NCBI GenBank assembly: GCA_012026975.1
Contig: VEPG01000012.1
Coordinates: forward strand, 51,800-115,799
Direction: 5' to 3'
DNA length: 64,000 nucleotides
Origin: Desulfuromonas sp.
Lineage (GTDB): Bacteria > Desulfobacterota > Desulfuromonadia > Desulfuromonadales > BM103
Each line of letters starts with the position of its first letter. The first letter of the stretch is position 1. The translations under genes were made by a program, and so were the position numbers. Positions 46,246 to 56,708 of the stretch are shown here, in pieces. The notes below the pieces were generated by a model. That model worked only from the letters and a program-made list of their open reading frames with translations, was not told where the DNA came from and did not search any database.

Positions 46246-46923
46246 TCAGGGCATCCTCCCGGCGAGCCAGATGGTATGGAGCTCGCCTTTATTGTTGTGC
46301 GCCCGTACCTGGGTCTGCTGCACCTGAAAACCGGCTTTTCGCAAACGTTCCGTGAAGTCACGGTCGGGACCGGCCGACCACACGGCCAGGATACCCCCAG
46401 GCCGCAACGCTGCGAAAGATGCCGTCAGCCCATCGAACGTATAAAGCCAATCATTTTTTTTGCGGGTCAGACCTTCGGGACCATTATCGACATCCAGCAG
46501 AATCGCATCATAAGCCTGCCGCTCTGCCTTGATAACCTTGGCGACATCGCTCTCGCGAACCAGGGCCCGTTCGTCCTGCAACGGATGGCCCGCATGCTCC
46601 CCGAGAGGTCCCCGGTTCCACACCACTACGGCCGGCACCAACTCGGCCACCACCACTTGCGCATCGGGGCCAAGGTTGCGCAGCGCCGCAGCCAGCGTAA
46701 AACCCATACCGAGGCCGCCTATCAGCACACAAGGGCGAGAACGCCCCGCGACCCGGTTGCAGGCAAGCTCCGCCAAGGCATCTTCGGAGCCGTGGGTCCA
46801 GGTGTTCATCAGCACACCCCCCCCGACGATGCTGATCGAAAATTCGCGGTTGCGCTGATGGAGCTGAAGCTGGCCGCCGTTGCCCGGTATTTGTGCCGCA
46901 TCGACCAGTCGCCAGGGGATCAT
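46246..46923 (-). CDS. Spermidine synthase-like SAM-fold protein
   Basis: The 225-residue protein has a Rossmann SAM-binding core (CVLIGGLGMGFTLAAAL, VVVAELVPAVVVWNR, YDAILLDVDNGPEGL) that matches the spermidine synthase superfamily. It lacks the N-terminal beta domain of true SpeE and has no clear polyamine-binding Asp pair, so the substrate is unknown. ATG 46923 with AGGCAG upstream fits better than 46986. Confidence 0.72.
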   Translation of the reverse strand: MIPWRLVDAAQIPGNGGQLQLHQRNREFSISIVGGGVLMNTWTHGSEDALAELACNRVAGRSRPCVLIGGLGMGFTLAAALRNLGPDAQVVVAELVPAVVVWNRGPLGEHAGHPLQDERALVRESDVAKVIKAERQAYDAILLDVDNGPEGLTRKKNDWLYTFDGLTASFAALRPGGILAVWSAGPDRDFTERLRKAGFQVQQTQVRAHNNKGELHTIWLAGRMP

Positions 46924-47068
46924 TGCTGCCTCGCACAGGCAACCAAAAACTGAAGTCGTACTGTCAGAATCCCCATATTTTGACATCAGCTCCCGCGAAA
47001 TCGATCATCCGCGCTGACCGGTTAACTGTCCTGCGGCCCCGGTTGCCACCCTTGATGAACAACAATCT

Positions 47069-47425
47069 TTATGGACAGGGGCATGGGCAGGTAGAGGATG
47101 ATCCACCGCTGGAGATGAATGTGACAAAGCCGTTATTGTCCGTTGAAACAAGGTAATTACTTGGCATCATGCCATTCCGCGGGTCATACAGTTCGTACCA
47201 CAAGCGATATCCGTTTTTGAAACCGCTTTCCCTTCTCGCCGGCGGTCCGAGAATTTGGGAAGCTTCGCTCTCATGCATGCCCAGCTTTAATATGTTGGTT
47301 TCTGAAATATGGGTAAGGCTTCTGGCATCGGTTGCCTTTTCACCTTCATCTGGCACCTGCGGCGCCTGTCGCGCGCAGCCTGCCATGCATAATGCTAAAA
47401 TGAATAAAATGACCGCAAATCTCAT
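47069..47425 (-). CDS. Small BamE/SmpA-like lipoprotein
   Basis: The 118-residue protein has a lipobox (MAGC) and a short alpha/beta domain with LKLGMHESEASQILGPPA, which resembles the SmpA/OmlA/BamE fold. The C-terminal end is unusual: STCPCPCP, three Cys and three Pro. GAGGAGG lies upstream of ATG 47425. Role in outer-membrane assembly is possible but not shown. Confidence 0.7.
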   Translation of the reverse strand: MRFAVILFILALCMAGCARQAPQVPDEGEKATDARSLTHISETNILKLGMHESEASQILGPPARRESGFKNGYRLWYELYDPRNGMMPSNYLVSTDNNGFVTFISSGGSSSTCPCPCP

Positions 47426-47506
47426 CAGCGCCTCCTCAATGCCTTTTGCGTAAAGTCTGTCGAGCAACTTCTGACGAAGTTTTTTCCACCCAAACTATCT
47501 CCGGAA

Positions 47507-47635
47507 TTAAAATATCGGGGTGAAATCCTGAAAGAAATTTGCCCGGTATTTTACCAACACGATGAAGATCAAAATAACCACGCAAACAACGACAAGACCA
47601 AACAAACCCGTGAGATCACCTTTTGGTCCAGCCAT
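47507..47635 (-). CDS. 42-residue single-pass membrane protein
   Basis: The 42-codon frame starts at ATG 47635 with AGGGAGG upstream. It has one strong membrane helix (about residues 10-28, LFGLVVVCVVILIFIVLV) and a short polar tail (KYRANFFQDFTPIF). No family is recognised. It lies between two small envelope-protein genes on the same strand and was found only because of its ribosome-binding site and helix. Confidence 0.5.
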   Translation of the reverse strand: MAGPKGDLTGLFGLVVVCVVILIFIVLVKYRANFFQDFTPIF

Positions 47636-47696
47636 GACCTCCCTACCCTTTGCTCCCCAAGGTTTCAGAATATCTTAGCACTCAAGTCCAGAATAT

Positions 47697-48011
47697 TTAT
47701 TTTTGTTCTCCCAGCCATTCTATGCTGTCGGCAATACCATCCTTATTGAATTTAATGAGATACATCTGGTTATTGCCAGTATCGTTAATGATATAGACCC
47801 ATTCCTCCATTACCCGGTAGGAACCATTTTTCTTATCGTAACCAACGTCTTCTCTTAAGTAGGGTTCTCCGCAGTCCTTCAATATCTGATATTTGTGCAT
47901 ACCTTCCGATGCAAGGTATTTATTCCCCTCACCACAGCGAAAGGCCTGAGCCGCTGACGCAAAACCGCATAAAACCGCCAGGGATGAAGCCAGGATGATA
48001 GATTTTTTCAA
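47697..48011 (-). CDS. DUF2845-like secreted protein
   Basis: The 104-residue protein has a signal peptide (FASAAQA, about residue 23) and the pattern FRCGEGNKYLASEGM, ILKDCGEPYLRE, EEWVYI, with two conserved Cys that could form a disulfide. This matches DUF2845, found in many Proteobacteria with no known function. Base composition is lower in GC than the core genes around it. Confidence 0.75.
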   Translation of the reverse strand: MKKSIILASSLAVLCGFASAAQAFRCGEGNKYLASEGMHKYQILKDCGEPYLREDVGYDKKNGSYRVMEEWVYIINDTGNNQMYLIKFNKDGIADSIEWLGEQK

Positions 48012-48316
48012 GGCAATCTCCTCCTTGCCTTCCGACTATACAATATTATCTTCAAATGTCATCGCTTGAGCAGGTGCGCTTCCTTCGATGCGCCGTCAAG
48101 GCCTCGGCTCGTCATAATGACCCGGAACTGCCGACAGACAATCCAATATCGTCGGGATTTGCGAGTATAATGGGGGCTGACCGGCAAGCTTCCGAGTCCA
48201 TCCCATTGTCTCAGTGCTGGAGGAGTACAGCCTGTCTTCCCGGGTGCCTCTTCGATGCGGCTGCACTCCCGCTCCAGACTTGCTTGGCATGACTGCCGGG
48301 GTAATTTGGATATGGA

Positions 48317-48346
48317 TTGACATGAACCAGGCGACCGGTCTAATAG
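48317..48346 (+). promoter_or_regulatory. Sigma-70 promoter of the OYE-aldo/keto reductase operon
   Basis: TTGACA (48317-48322) and TAATAG (48341-48346) are separated by 18 bp. The rest of 48012-48431 shows no gene that I can support. Confidence 0.6.
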
Positions 48347-48431
48347 CCACATTCTCCGGTCAACTCACATCATCGGCGGATTTCGGCATCAGCCGCCATT
48401 TCCCAGGCAAAGAAACAGAAGGGGACAACAC

Positions 48432-49532
48432 ATGGCCACTCTTTTTGAACAGCTCTCCATCAACGGCATGACCCTGCACAACCGCCTGGTGCGCTCGGCG
48501 ACGTGGGAAGGGATGTGCGAAGCCAATGGCCGTCCGACCCAACGGCTCATCAATTGCTACCGCAGTTTGGCCCAGGGAAGCGTGGGCCTCATCATCACCG
48601 GCTACGCCTTTGTCAGCCCGGAAGGGAAGCAACTGCCCGGGACGATGGGAATCCACGGCGACGACTTCGCCATCGAGATGCGATCCCTGACCGGCGCAGT
48701 CCACGAGCAGGGGGGCAAAATCTGCATCCAGCTCGTCCACACCGGCGGCCAGACCGACAGCAAAAATGCCGGGCGGCGCCCCCTGGCACCATCGGCGGTC
48801 AAGGTCGACCAGTTTCCCGAGCAGCCGGACGAGCTGGGCAAGGAGGAGATCGCCCGGCTCGTCGCCGCTTTTGCCGCCGGAGCCCGGCGGGCCAAGGATT
48901 ACGGCTTCGACGCCGTGCAGCTCCATGGCGCCCACGGGTATCTCATCAACCAGTTCCTCTCGCCGCTGACCAACCGGCGTAGCGATGAATATGGCGGGTC
49001 CGTCGAAAACCGCGGCCGCTTCCTGCTCGAGGTTTACCGTGCGGTACGCCAAGCGGTAGGCAACGGCTTCCCGGTCATGATCAAGCTGAACGGCTGCGAC
49101 CATGTGGACGGGGGGCTCAGCGCCGAGGACGCGCTCACTGCCGCCAAGGCGCTGGGAGCCGAGGGGATCGACGCCATCGAGGTGAGCAGCGGCACCCCAG
49201 CCTCCGGCAGCCAGAGCCCGGTGCGCACCAAGATCGACACGGCAGAACAGGAAGGTTACAATCTCGCTCTGGCTAAAGGGATCAAGGCAGCGGTCGGCTG
49301 CCCGGTGCTTGCCGTCGGCGGCTTCCGGAGCTTCGCCGTGGCGCAGCAGGCGCTTGCCGGCGGGCTCGACGGCATTGCGCTTTCCCGTCCCTTCATTTGG
49401 GAGCCGGATCTTGCGAGGCGCTGGCAGGGCGGCGACACCGCGCGGGCCCGGTGCATCTCCTGCAACGGCTGTTTCCGCCCGGGGCTCAAGGAAGGCGGCA
49501 TCCGCTGCGTGGTCGCCGAAAAACCGGCCTAG
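48432..49532 (+). CDS. NADH:flavin oxidoreductase, Old Yellow Enzyme family
   Basis: The 366-residue barrel has OYE motifs: [51 protein letters not shown] and an FMN phosphate-binding VGGFRS. A C-terminal CISCNGCF is present, as in the Fe-S-free part of 2,4-dienoyl-CoA reductase relatives. It probably reduces an activated double bond with FMN. It overlaps in function with the next gene, an aldo/keto reductase, 14 bp downstream. Confidence 0.9.
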   Translation: MATLFEQLSINGMTLHNRLVRSATWEGMCEANGRPTQRLINCYRSLAQGSVGLIITGYAFVSPEGKQLPGTMGIHGDDFAIEMRSLTGAVHEQGGKICIQLVHTGGQTDSKNAGRRPLAPSAVKVDQFPEQPDELGKEEIARLVAAFAAGARRAKDYGFDAVQLHGAHGYLINQFLSPLTNRRSDEYGGSVENRGRFLLEVYRAVRQAVGNGFPVMIKLNGCDHVDGGLSAEDALTAAKALGAEGIDAIEVSSGTPASGSQSPVRTKIDTAEQEGYNLALAKGIKAAVGCPVLAVGGFRSFAVAQQALAGGLDGIALSRPFIWEPDLARRWQGGDTARARCISCNGCFRPGLKEGGIRCVVAEKPA

Positions 49533-49546
49533 AAGGAGTGCGCTCG

Positions 49547-50554
<1,008 letters not shown>

Positions 50555-50603
50555 GCAGGAACAGCGTAAATCTTACCGAGGAGATCGGCTCTCGCCTCCT
50601 CGA

Positions 50604-50643
50604 CAAAAAGCAAAGCCCGCGGCACCGGAAATGGGCCGTGGGC
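50604..50643 (-). terminator. Terminator of the response-regulator gene
   Basis: On the minus strand GCCCACGGC and GCCGCGGGC form a 9-bp stem (one GU) followed by TTTGCTTTTTG. Confidence 0.6.
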
Positions 50644-50701
50644 AGGGGCATGCGCGCCCTAAGGGTACGGCATGGGGCAAACTCGCTTGGTCAGTTAACT
50701 G

Positions 50702-51112
50702 TCAAACTGACGCGTATGAAAAACTGAAAGACGGCTTCGCTGATCCGGAAAGAAATCTCGTCACGGTTTCGACGAGTAACGCTGACTTGAACGGCTTGGT
50801 GATATACCAGTCGGCTCCGACCTGTTCACCCCGCGCCATATCTTCACGGCTTTTCTTGGCCGTCAACATGATGACCGTGATGTGCCTGGTCGCATCATTG
50901 CTCTTGATCTGACGGCAAATCTCGTAACCATCAACTTCGGGCAGCATAACGTCCAGAAGAACCAAATCCGGCTTTACGCTGCCAATGGCGTCCAGCGCCG
51001 CCTGCCCATCGGCCACGCCATTGACGTTATAGCCCCTCGAGGATAGCAGGACACTTTCCAGTTTCAGAAGGCTTTCCTCATCCTCAACAATCAGGATCTT
51101 CTTTTTCGTCAT
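50702..51112 (-). CDS. Single-domain response regulator (CheY-like)
   Basis: The 136-residue receiver has Glu10-Asp11, phospho-acceptor Asp54 (LVLLDVMLPE), Thr84 and Lys106 (ITKPF). It has no output domain. The C-terminal tail SAKPSFSFSYASV is not typical and may be unstructured. No kinase gene is next to it; the histidine kinase at 52883 is the nearest. It has a strong promoter of its own. Confidence 0.92.
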   Translation of the reverse strand: MTKKKILIVEDEESLLKLESVLLSSRGYNVNGVADGQAALDAIGSVKPDLVLLDVMLPEVDGYEICRQIKSNDATRHITVIMLTAKKSREDMARGEQVGADWYITKPFKSALLVETVTRFLSGSAKPSFSFSYASV

Positions 51113-51142
51113 AAGGGGCTCCTTTTTCAGGCATTGCGCACG

Positions 51143-51171
51143 ACGATAAGAGTAAAATTAGAAAGTGTCAA
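51143..51171 (-). promoter_or_regulatory. Sigma-70 promoter of the response-regulator gene
   Basis: On the minus strand TTGACA (51171-51166) and TATCGT (51148-51143) are separated by 17 bp, about 30 bp before the ATG. Confidence 0.65.
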
Positions 51172-51376
51172 TATTTATTATCAAACCGATGCATATTAAT
51201 AATCGCAGACCCCTTTCACTTCCCCGAGAAGAACTCTCGTAACGACCACCGCTCAGAATTCACGACTACTCTGCCGCACGCTCAATGGCTGCGCCGGCAG
51301 AGCGCAAAATGATGCAATCCGATGATTGCTTCTGCTATTATGGTCGGCACCAACCATTAACCAACGAGGTATCGTC

Positions 51377-52078
51377 ATGTTCGAGCAAGATCGCACTTAC
51401 CCCGCGCCGCTGACATCGGCCGCCACCGCCAGCTTTCTTCCCAAGGTCTACGGCTGGATGACCATCGGGTTGGCGTTGACCGCCCTGGCCTCGGTCTTCA
51501 CCCTCTCCAGCGAAGCCGCTCTGCAGTTGATCTTCGGCAACCGCCTGGTCTTCTACGGGCTGATCATCGGCGAGCTCGGCCTGGTCATCGCCATGTCGGC
51601 GGCGATCAACCGGATCAGCGCCGCCACGGCCATCCTGATGTTCCTGGCCTACTCGGCCCTGAACGGGGTGACCTTCGCCAGCATCTTCCTGGTCTACACC
51701 CGCAGTTCCATCGCCAGCACCTTCATGGTGGCCGCCGGCACTTTCGCGGCGATGAGCCTGTACGGCTACGCCACCAGGCGCGACTTGACCGGCTGGGGGA
51801 GCTTCCTGTTCATGGGGCTGATTGGCATCGTCATCGCCTCGGTCGTCAACATCTTCCTGAACAGCGCGATGATCACCTGGATCGTCAGCTACCTCGGCGT
51901 GTTCATCTTCGTTGGCCTGACCGCCTACGACACCCAGAAAATCAAGATGATCGGCCAGGGCGGGTTCGCCGACGGCGAGAGCCGGCAAAAGGCTGCGATC
52001 CTCGGCGCCCTGACTCTCTACCTCGACTTCATCAACCTCTTCCTGATGCTGCTGAGGATCATGGGCGACCGACGCTGA
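51377..52078 (+). CDS. Bax inhibitor-1/YccA family membrane protein
   Basis: The 233-residue protein has seven predicted membrane helices and the BI-1 motifs: FLPKVYGWMTIGLALTAL, LAYSALNGVTFASIF, and the terminal LTAYDTQKIK and LYLDFINLFLMLLR. BI-1 proteins are pH-sensitive calcium-leak channels, and YccA modulates FtsH. It starts at ATG 51377; terminator follows. No partner gene is near. Confidence 0.92.
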   Translation: MFEQDRTYPAPLTSAATASFLPKVYGWMTIGLALTALASVFTLSSEAALQLIFGNRLVFYGLIIGELGLVIAMSAAINRISAATAILMFLAYSALNGVTFASIFLVYTRSSIASTFMVAAGTFAAMSLYGYATRRDLTGWGSFLFMGLIGIVIASVVNIFLNSAMITWIVSYLGVFIFVGLTAYDTQKIKMIGQGGFADGESRQKAAILGALTLYLDFINLFLMLLRIMGDRR

Positions 52079-52102
52079 TCCGCACATTCAGTTGAAATTT
52101 AC

Positions 52103-52133
52103 AAGGGGACCGGCGTGAGCTGGTCCCCTTGTT
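52103..52133 (+). terminator. Terminator after the BI-1 gene
   Basis: AAGGGGACC and GGTCCCCTT form a 9-bp stem followed by GTTTC; it sits between two convergent genes. Confidence 0.65.
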
Positions 52134-52157
52134 TCACGCTTTCAAGGAGAGCGGAGG

Positions 52158-52508
52158 TCATGGTTTCGAGTCCGATTTCAGCAGCGGACTGAGGGCGAAG
52201 TTGACGATGGCGAGCACAATGCCGAAGAGGAACGCCCACCAGAAGCCCCGCACCGCAAAACCGGGGACGATGGCGGCGGCCAGCATGATAAGTAGCGCAT
52301 TGATGACCAACGTGAACAAACCCAGGGTGAGAATGTTCAGCGGCAGCGTCAACAGGATCAGGATCGGCCGGATGATGGCGTTGATCAGGCCGAGAATGAG
52401 GGCGGTGACCAGCGCCGCGAGGAAACCCCCGACCGCCACGCCGGGAAGCAGGTAGGCCGTAATGATGATGGCCAGGCCGCTGACCACCCATTGGATAAGA
52501 AATCCCAT
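52158..52508 (-). CDS. Four-helix membrane protein (PF04020, phage holin 4 superfamily name only)
   Basis: The 116-residue protein has four membrane helices and the family motif LINAIIRPILILLTLPLNILTLGLF. The Pfam name mentions phage holin, but these are ordinary chromosomal proteins and there is no phage gene near. Function unknown. GGAGG lies upstream. Confidence 0.85.
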   Translation of the reverse strand: MGFLIQWVVSGLAIIITAYLLPGVAVGGFLAALVTALILGLINAIIRPILILLTLPLNILTLGLFTLVINALLIMLAAAIVPGFAVRGFWWAFLFGIVLAIVNFALSPLLKSDSKP

Positions 52509-52728
52509 TTTAAATCCTCCCTTCCGGAGACATTATCAGCCGGGACGCATAGCCGCCGTATAAAATCGTCAGTCTTCCGCAGGAACTTCTGCACATCGTT
52601 TTTCATGCATGCCGGGACCCAGCGCGGCCGGTACAGGCGCACTCGGAGCCCTCCATTTAACCGACGTCCTTATCCCCAACGAAGATCACAGAGGTTACCA
52701 CAGAGTTTACCTTATAATGAAGTTCACG

Positions 52729-52760
52729 AAAAACGGGCTAGCGAAAACTCGCTAACCCGT
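52729..52760 (-). terminator. Terminator of tRNA-Ala
   Basis: On the minus strand ACGGGTTAGCG and CGCTAGCCCGT form an 11-bp stem (one mismatch) followed by TTTTTCG. Confidence 0.7.
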
Positions 52761-52769
52761 TGTTTTTAT

Positions 52770-52845
52770 TGGTGGAGCCGAGGGGGATCGAACCCCTGGC
52801 CTATGCGTTGCGAACGCATCGCTCTCCCAGCTGAGCTACGGCCCC
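52770..52845 (-). tRNA. tRNA-Ala (CGC anticodon)
   Basis: The 76-nt cloverleaf has acceptor GGGGCCG/CGGCTCC with the G3:U70 pair that defines alanine tRNAs. The anticodon arm is ATGCG-TTCGCAA-CGCAT, giving CGC, and CCA is encoded. It reads GCG codons. Confidence 0.95.
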
Positions 52846-52882
52846 AAAGTGGGGGACACTTTACCCAAAACCTTTGGGCGTG

Positions 52883-55144
52883 TCAACGCATCCCGGACTG
52901 CGGCGGCCGCAGCGGCAGGCGGACGATGAAACAGGCACCGTCGATCCCGTTGAGAACCTCGATCTCGCCGTGGTGCTGTTCGACGATCCGGTGCGAAATC
53001 GACAGGCCAAGGCCGGTCCCCTTCGGGTGCGTCGAGAAAAACGGGTTGAAGATGTTCCGCATGATCTCCGAAGGGATGCCCCCACCCGTATCCTCAACCT
53101 CGATCGCCACCGCCTCTTCGCCGCGCAGCGCGCAATAACCCGCGCGCAAGGTCAGCGTACCCCCCTTGGGCATCGCCTGGCGGGCGTTAGCCAACAGGTT
53201 GAGCAACACCTGCCGCAACTGCCGGCAGTCACCGACAATCTCCGGAAGCGGGACGACAATATCCAGCGCTAGAGAAATGCCCGCGCTTTGCCGCACATCC
53301 GCCTCCAGTTCGAGCGACTCCGCCAACAGGCCATTCAGGTCGCATGATTCAAGGCAGACCAACTGTTTTTTGGAGAACGCCAGGATATTGCCAAGCATCT
53401 CCTCGAGCCGCCGGACTTCCCGGGCAATGATCGCCGCGTATTCGGCAGCACGCTCGTTGCCAAGGTCGAGCTTGACCAGCCGCTGGGCAAAACCGCCCAC
53501 CGAAACCAACGGGTTCCGCAGCTCATGAGCTACCTGGGCGGCCATTTCACCAAGCACGGCCAGCTTCTCCCCCTGAATCAACTGCTCCTGGACTTCGCGC
53601 AGCTCCCGGTGCGCCGCTTCGAGACGGTGCAGCAGTCGGGCATTTTCCAGCGCCGCCGTTGCCTGTCTGGCAAACAGCTCGAGAAATCGCAGGCGTTCGG
53701 TGATTGACGTCTCATCCACCTGTTCCAGGTCAACGACCAGCACACCGAACGGTTCCTCGCGGTTGGACAGCGGTGCGCAGGCATAGGCGTTGAGCTGCAG
53801 ATTTCTGGCAAATGCGAGCCCCCCGGGAGGCTCGGTAGCCGGGCTATCCACGAGAATCAGCCGTCGTTCCAGGCAGGACTGCGCCACGGCATTGTCATCG
53901 ACCACCAGATTCAACCGCTGCTTGACCACCGCCAGGTTAACGACAGCTTCGCGCTGGGCGGCACAGGCAGCGGCGTCAAGCCGCGGCGTGTCCCACACTC
54001 CTGTTGTTGCCTCTCGCGGTAAAACCTGTGCCGCGCTGTCGCGGTCGACCCCGAGCATCCCCTGCAGGACTCCCGTCCGCACATTTACGGTAAACAGCAT
54101 GGCCCTTCGGAAGCCGCCCCCGTCGGGAGCAGCGGCCATCGACAGGATCAGGTGGGTCAGTGCGTCGAGCCGCAGGGTGCTGTGCAGCATCTGAGACGAA
54201 CGGTAAAGCGCTGAAAATTCGAGATTGGCAGCACGCAGCTGGGTTTCACTGCTCTCCCTGCGCTGCAGCTCGGCATCGAGGTTGCGGTTCAGCGCGGTCA
54301 ATTCTCGAAAGAGCGTCCCATAGGGGGTGCGCAGCGTCCCTTCAACCAGGGCACGGTAGACCAGAATGACCGTGACCAGTTTGAAGGCATGTCCGACAAA
54401 GTTGGACGTCGCGTACGGGTCAAGGTAAAGCGTGAAGCTCAGTTCGGAGGCGATATTGAAGATGAGCGCGGCCATCAGCATCCCGCCAAGCCGCGTCCCC
54501 AGATGTTCCCAGCGCTGCCAGAGCAAAAAGGCGGCAGCAGCCAGCACGACGGAAATCAGATATTCGCAGGCGATCTTGAAGGAGGTAAGGCCTTCCCCCT
54601 CGACAAAACACTGGGGAAAAACCTGCATCGGCCAGATCGACAGCGTCAACAGCAGGGCCGCGCCGCCGAAAGACCAAAGCCAGAGCCAGGGCGAAAATCG
54701 CAACGGCTTGCCCAGGCGCAACGCGGCCGTCAGAAAGGTAGCCGCCTCCACCAAGCGTGCGACGATCCACAACTGGATCGACACGTTGCTGCCGACGAGG
54801 GGGAACACCCCCATCCCCTTGAAGGTCAGGGTATGCAGCAGATCGATGAGCCCGGTGGCCAGAAAGCCGCTCGCCAGTATCAGAAATAGGGGCGATTGCA
54901 CCATGCGCCGGGCATTCCAGCCAATGGTGAACACCGCAGCGGCCAGGACGATGCTGAAGAGTTCGACGAGGATGTGAAATAGTAGGTAGTTGGTGCGAGC
55001 TATCAACAGCAGGCCGATGCCGGCGGGCAGCGCCAGCAAGAGCAAAAGCCAGAACGGCCGATGCGGCGGAAGAAAAGATGCGCTGAGTGCTTCAGGGGCG
55101 GCGGAGTCGCTTCGGTATGGGAACTGCGCAGGGTCGCGCGGCAT
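52883..55144 (-). CDS. MASE3-GAF sensor histidine kinase
   Basis: The 753-residue kinase has an N-terminal membrane region of about eight helices (residues 30-270) with [16 protein letters not shown], typical of MASE3. It is followed by a short coiled coil, a GAF-like domain (about 300-490), a HisKA box ([22 protein letters not shown]) and a HATPase domain ([27 protein letters not shown]). It autophosphorylates on His in response to an unknown membrane or cytoplasmic signal. No response regulator is adjacent; the CheY-like protein at 50702 is closest. Confidence 0.92.
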   Translation of the reverse strand: MPRDPAQFPYRSDSAAPEALSASFLPPHRPFWLLLLLALPAGIGLLLIARTNYLLFHILVELFSIVLAAAVFTIGWNARRMVQSPLFLILASGFLATGLIDLLHTLTFKGMGVFPLVGSNVSIQLWIVARLVEAATFLTAALRLGKPLRFSPWLWLWSFGGAALLLTLSIWPMQVFPQCFVEGEGLTSFKIACEYLISVVLAAAAFLLWQRWEHLGTRLGGMLMAALIFNIASELSFTLYLDPYATSNFVGHAFKLVTVILVYRALVEGTLRTPYGTLFRELTALNRNLDAELQRRESSETQLRAANLEFSALYRSSQMLHSTLRLDALTHLILSMAAAPDGGGFRRAMLFTVNVRTGVLQGMLGVDRDSAAQVLPREATTGVWDTPRLDAAACAAQREAVVNLAVVKQRLNLVVDDNAVAQSCLERRLILVDSPATEPPGGLAFARNLQLNAYACAPLSNREEPFGVLVVDLEQVDETSITERLRFLELFARQATAALENARLLHRLEAAHRELREVQEQLIQGEKLAVLGEMAAQVAHELRNPLVSVGGFAQRLVKLDLGNERAAEYAAIIAREVRRLEEMLGNILAFSKKQLVCLESCDLNGLLAESLELEADVRQSAGISLALDIVVPLPEIVGDCRQLRQVLLNLLANARQAMPKGGTLTLRAGYCALRGEEAVAIEVEDTGGGIPSEIMRNIFNPFFSTHPKGTGLGLSISHRIVEQHHGEIEVLNGIDGACFIVRLPLRPPQSGMR

Positions 55145-55183
55145 GCGGGCCTCCCGGCTGCCGGCGTCAGGGTTGTCAGCAGG

Positions 55184-55540
55184 TCAACCGATCTTTTCCT
55201 GGCGTTCCTGCTCGGTCTTGCATTCGATGCAAAGGGTCGTGACGGGGCGGGCACGCAGACGGGCTTCGCCGATCTCCTCGCCGCAGCTCTCGCAAATGCC
55301 GAACTCACCTTCTTCGAGCCGTTCGAGCGCTTCACGGATCTTGTTGATCAGCTTGCGCTCACGGTCGCGAATGCGCAATTCGAAGTTGCGATCGGATTCC
55401 AGCGAGGCCCGGTCGGTCGGATCCGGGAAATTGGTCTTCTCGTCATTCATCTCGGAGACCGTCCGTTCTGCATCTCGCAGCAACTGCTCCATCTGCTCAT
55501 GCAGAATCTGACGAAACTCTTCGAGCCTGGCCTTTTCCAT
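55184..55540 (-). CDS. DksA/TraR-family zinc-finger transcription factor
   Basis: The 118-residue protein has an N-terminal coiled coil with acidic tip residues (DRASLESDRNFELRIRDRERKLI) and a C4 zinc finger (CESCGEEI, CIECK). DksA binds the RNA polymerase secondary channel and works with ppGpp. It lies 39 bp before the histidine kinase on the same strand and may be cotranscribed. The tip has DP and TDR rather than the canonical DPADRA, so it may be a DksA paralogue. Confidence 0.9.
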   Translation of the reverse strand: MEKARLEEFRQILHEQMEQLLRDAERTVSEMNDEKTNFPDPTDRASLESDRNFELRIRDRERKLINKIREALERLEEGEFGICESCGEEIGEARLRARPVTTLCIECKTEQERQEKIG

Positions 55541-55613
55541 CGATTCTCCCTCCGACCTTAGAACAGGCTTAAATTAAATGAAATAATCCCGCAAGTCAAC
55601 CGATTCCGAGCCC

Positions 55614-56135
55614 TCAGCTCCTGAACTGGGCGATCAGCACATAGACCAGGGCAGCCACCATGAACCAGACCGTAACCAGATCGGCATGGCCTTTGGGCGG
55701 TGCATCGGCCAGTTTGCGGGCCTCGTCTGTTATGGCCACGGGAGGGAGCACGGCAACAAGGGTGCGCACCAGTTCCGGGAAATCGGCATAGCCGTTGGAA
55801 ATGATCAGGAACTCGTCGTCGCCGGCCGCCAGCGTGATAAACATGCGGCTACGCACCTGTACCGCTTCCAGCGCGGTGACCCGGGAAAATTCGAGTCGGC
55901 GGGAACGAAGCAGGCGAAAGACCGTAATCCCGGTCGCATCGATCTCCACCCTGCGCAAGGCGCTTTCGACAAACAGCACCGTCACCGGCAGGGCGAAGAC
56001 CAGCAGGAACAGCACCTTGGCCGCCGGCTGGCCGTGCAGAATGCTGACCACCAGCAGCGCCCCCATCAACAGCAGGGCCAGACCCAGCGGTGCCAAGAAT
56101 GTCCGGCGGATCACATAGCGACGCGTTTCAGACAA
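55614..56135 (-). CDS. Membrane protein with PH-like domain
   Basis: The 173-residue protein has two N-terminal membrane helices (about 15-60), a middle beta-rich segment ([24 protein letters not shown]) like the bacterial PH domain (bPH), and a C-terminal membrane helix. TTG 56135, with GGGGGAGG upstream, overlaps the end of moaC and fits better than a start inside moaC. Function unknown. Confidence 0.65.
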   Translation of the reverse strand: MSETRRYVIRRTFLAPLGLALLLMGALLVVSILHGQPAAKVLFLLVFALPVTVLFVESALRRVEIDATGITVFRLLRSRRLEFSRVTALEAVQVRSRMFITLAAGDDEFLIISNGYADFPELVRTLVAVLPPVAITDEARKLADAPPKGHADLVTVWFMVAALVYVLIAQFRS

Positions 56136-56628
56136 GGCCCGCCTCCCCCTGACGAACAAAACGGCCGCTTTTGCCCCCTTCTTTCCGCACCAGACGCACG
56201 TCGTCGATGGTCATGGTCTTGTCGATCGCCTTGCACATATCGTAAATGGTCAGTCCGGCCACGGCCACGGCGGTCAGCGCCTCCATCTCCACGCCCGTCG
56301 TCCCGCTGAGGGTGACCACCGCTTCGATCTGAACCCGGCCGGTCGCCGGCTCGGGGACAAAATCCACGGCCACGCTGCTGAGCAGCAGCGGGTGGCACAG
56401 GGGGATCAGCTGCGGGGTCTGCTTGGCTGCCATGATCCCGGCCAACCGGGCGACGGCAAAGACATCGCCCTTTTCCACCGTGTGGTCGAGGATGCACTGC
56501 AGCGTCGCCGGCTGCATGGTCACTGCCCCGCGCGCCACGGCCCGACGGCGGGTCGCCGCCTTGCCACCGACATCGACCATGATCGCCTGACCGTCGGCAT
56601 CGAAATGGGTAAGTTTCTTGCCAGCCAT
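56128..56628 (-). CDS. moaC: Cyclic pyranopterin monophosphate synthase
   Basis: The 166-residue protein has MoaC motifs: [54 protein letters not shown] and the catalytic Lys in [20 protein letters not shown]. It forms cyclic pyranopterin phosphate from the MoaA product, in molybdenum cofactor synthesis. moaA is 6.3 kb away. ATG 56628 fits the family. Confidence 0.96.
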   Translation of the reverse strand: MAGKKLTHFDADGQAIMVDVGGKAATRRRAVARGAVTMQPATLQCILDHTVEKGDVFAVARLAGIMAAKQTPQLIPLCHPLLLSSVAVDFVPEPATGRVQIEAVVTLSGTTGVEMEALTAVAVAGLTIYDMCKAIDKTMTIDDVRLVRKEGGKSGRFVRQGEAGLV

Positions 56629-56652
56629 CGGCTTGCTCCGTTTCAAGGAAAT

Positions 56653-56691
56653 AATAAGTCCCATCGGTCCAATACGACCTATAGGCCCTAT
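56653..56691. repeat. 9-bp-period repeat between moaC and radA
   Basis: Four degenerate 9-mers in a row (AATAAGTCC, CATCGGTCC, AATACGACC, TATAGGCCC). It is the same type as the array at 37074-37120. Confidence 0.5.
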
Positions 56692-56708
56692 GAAGGATCA
56701 ACCAGGGG

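Noticed and set aside
52158..52508. Prophage holin
   Set aside because: Only the family name mentions holin; no other phage gene lies near, and these proteins are common chromosomal membrane proteins.
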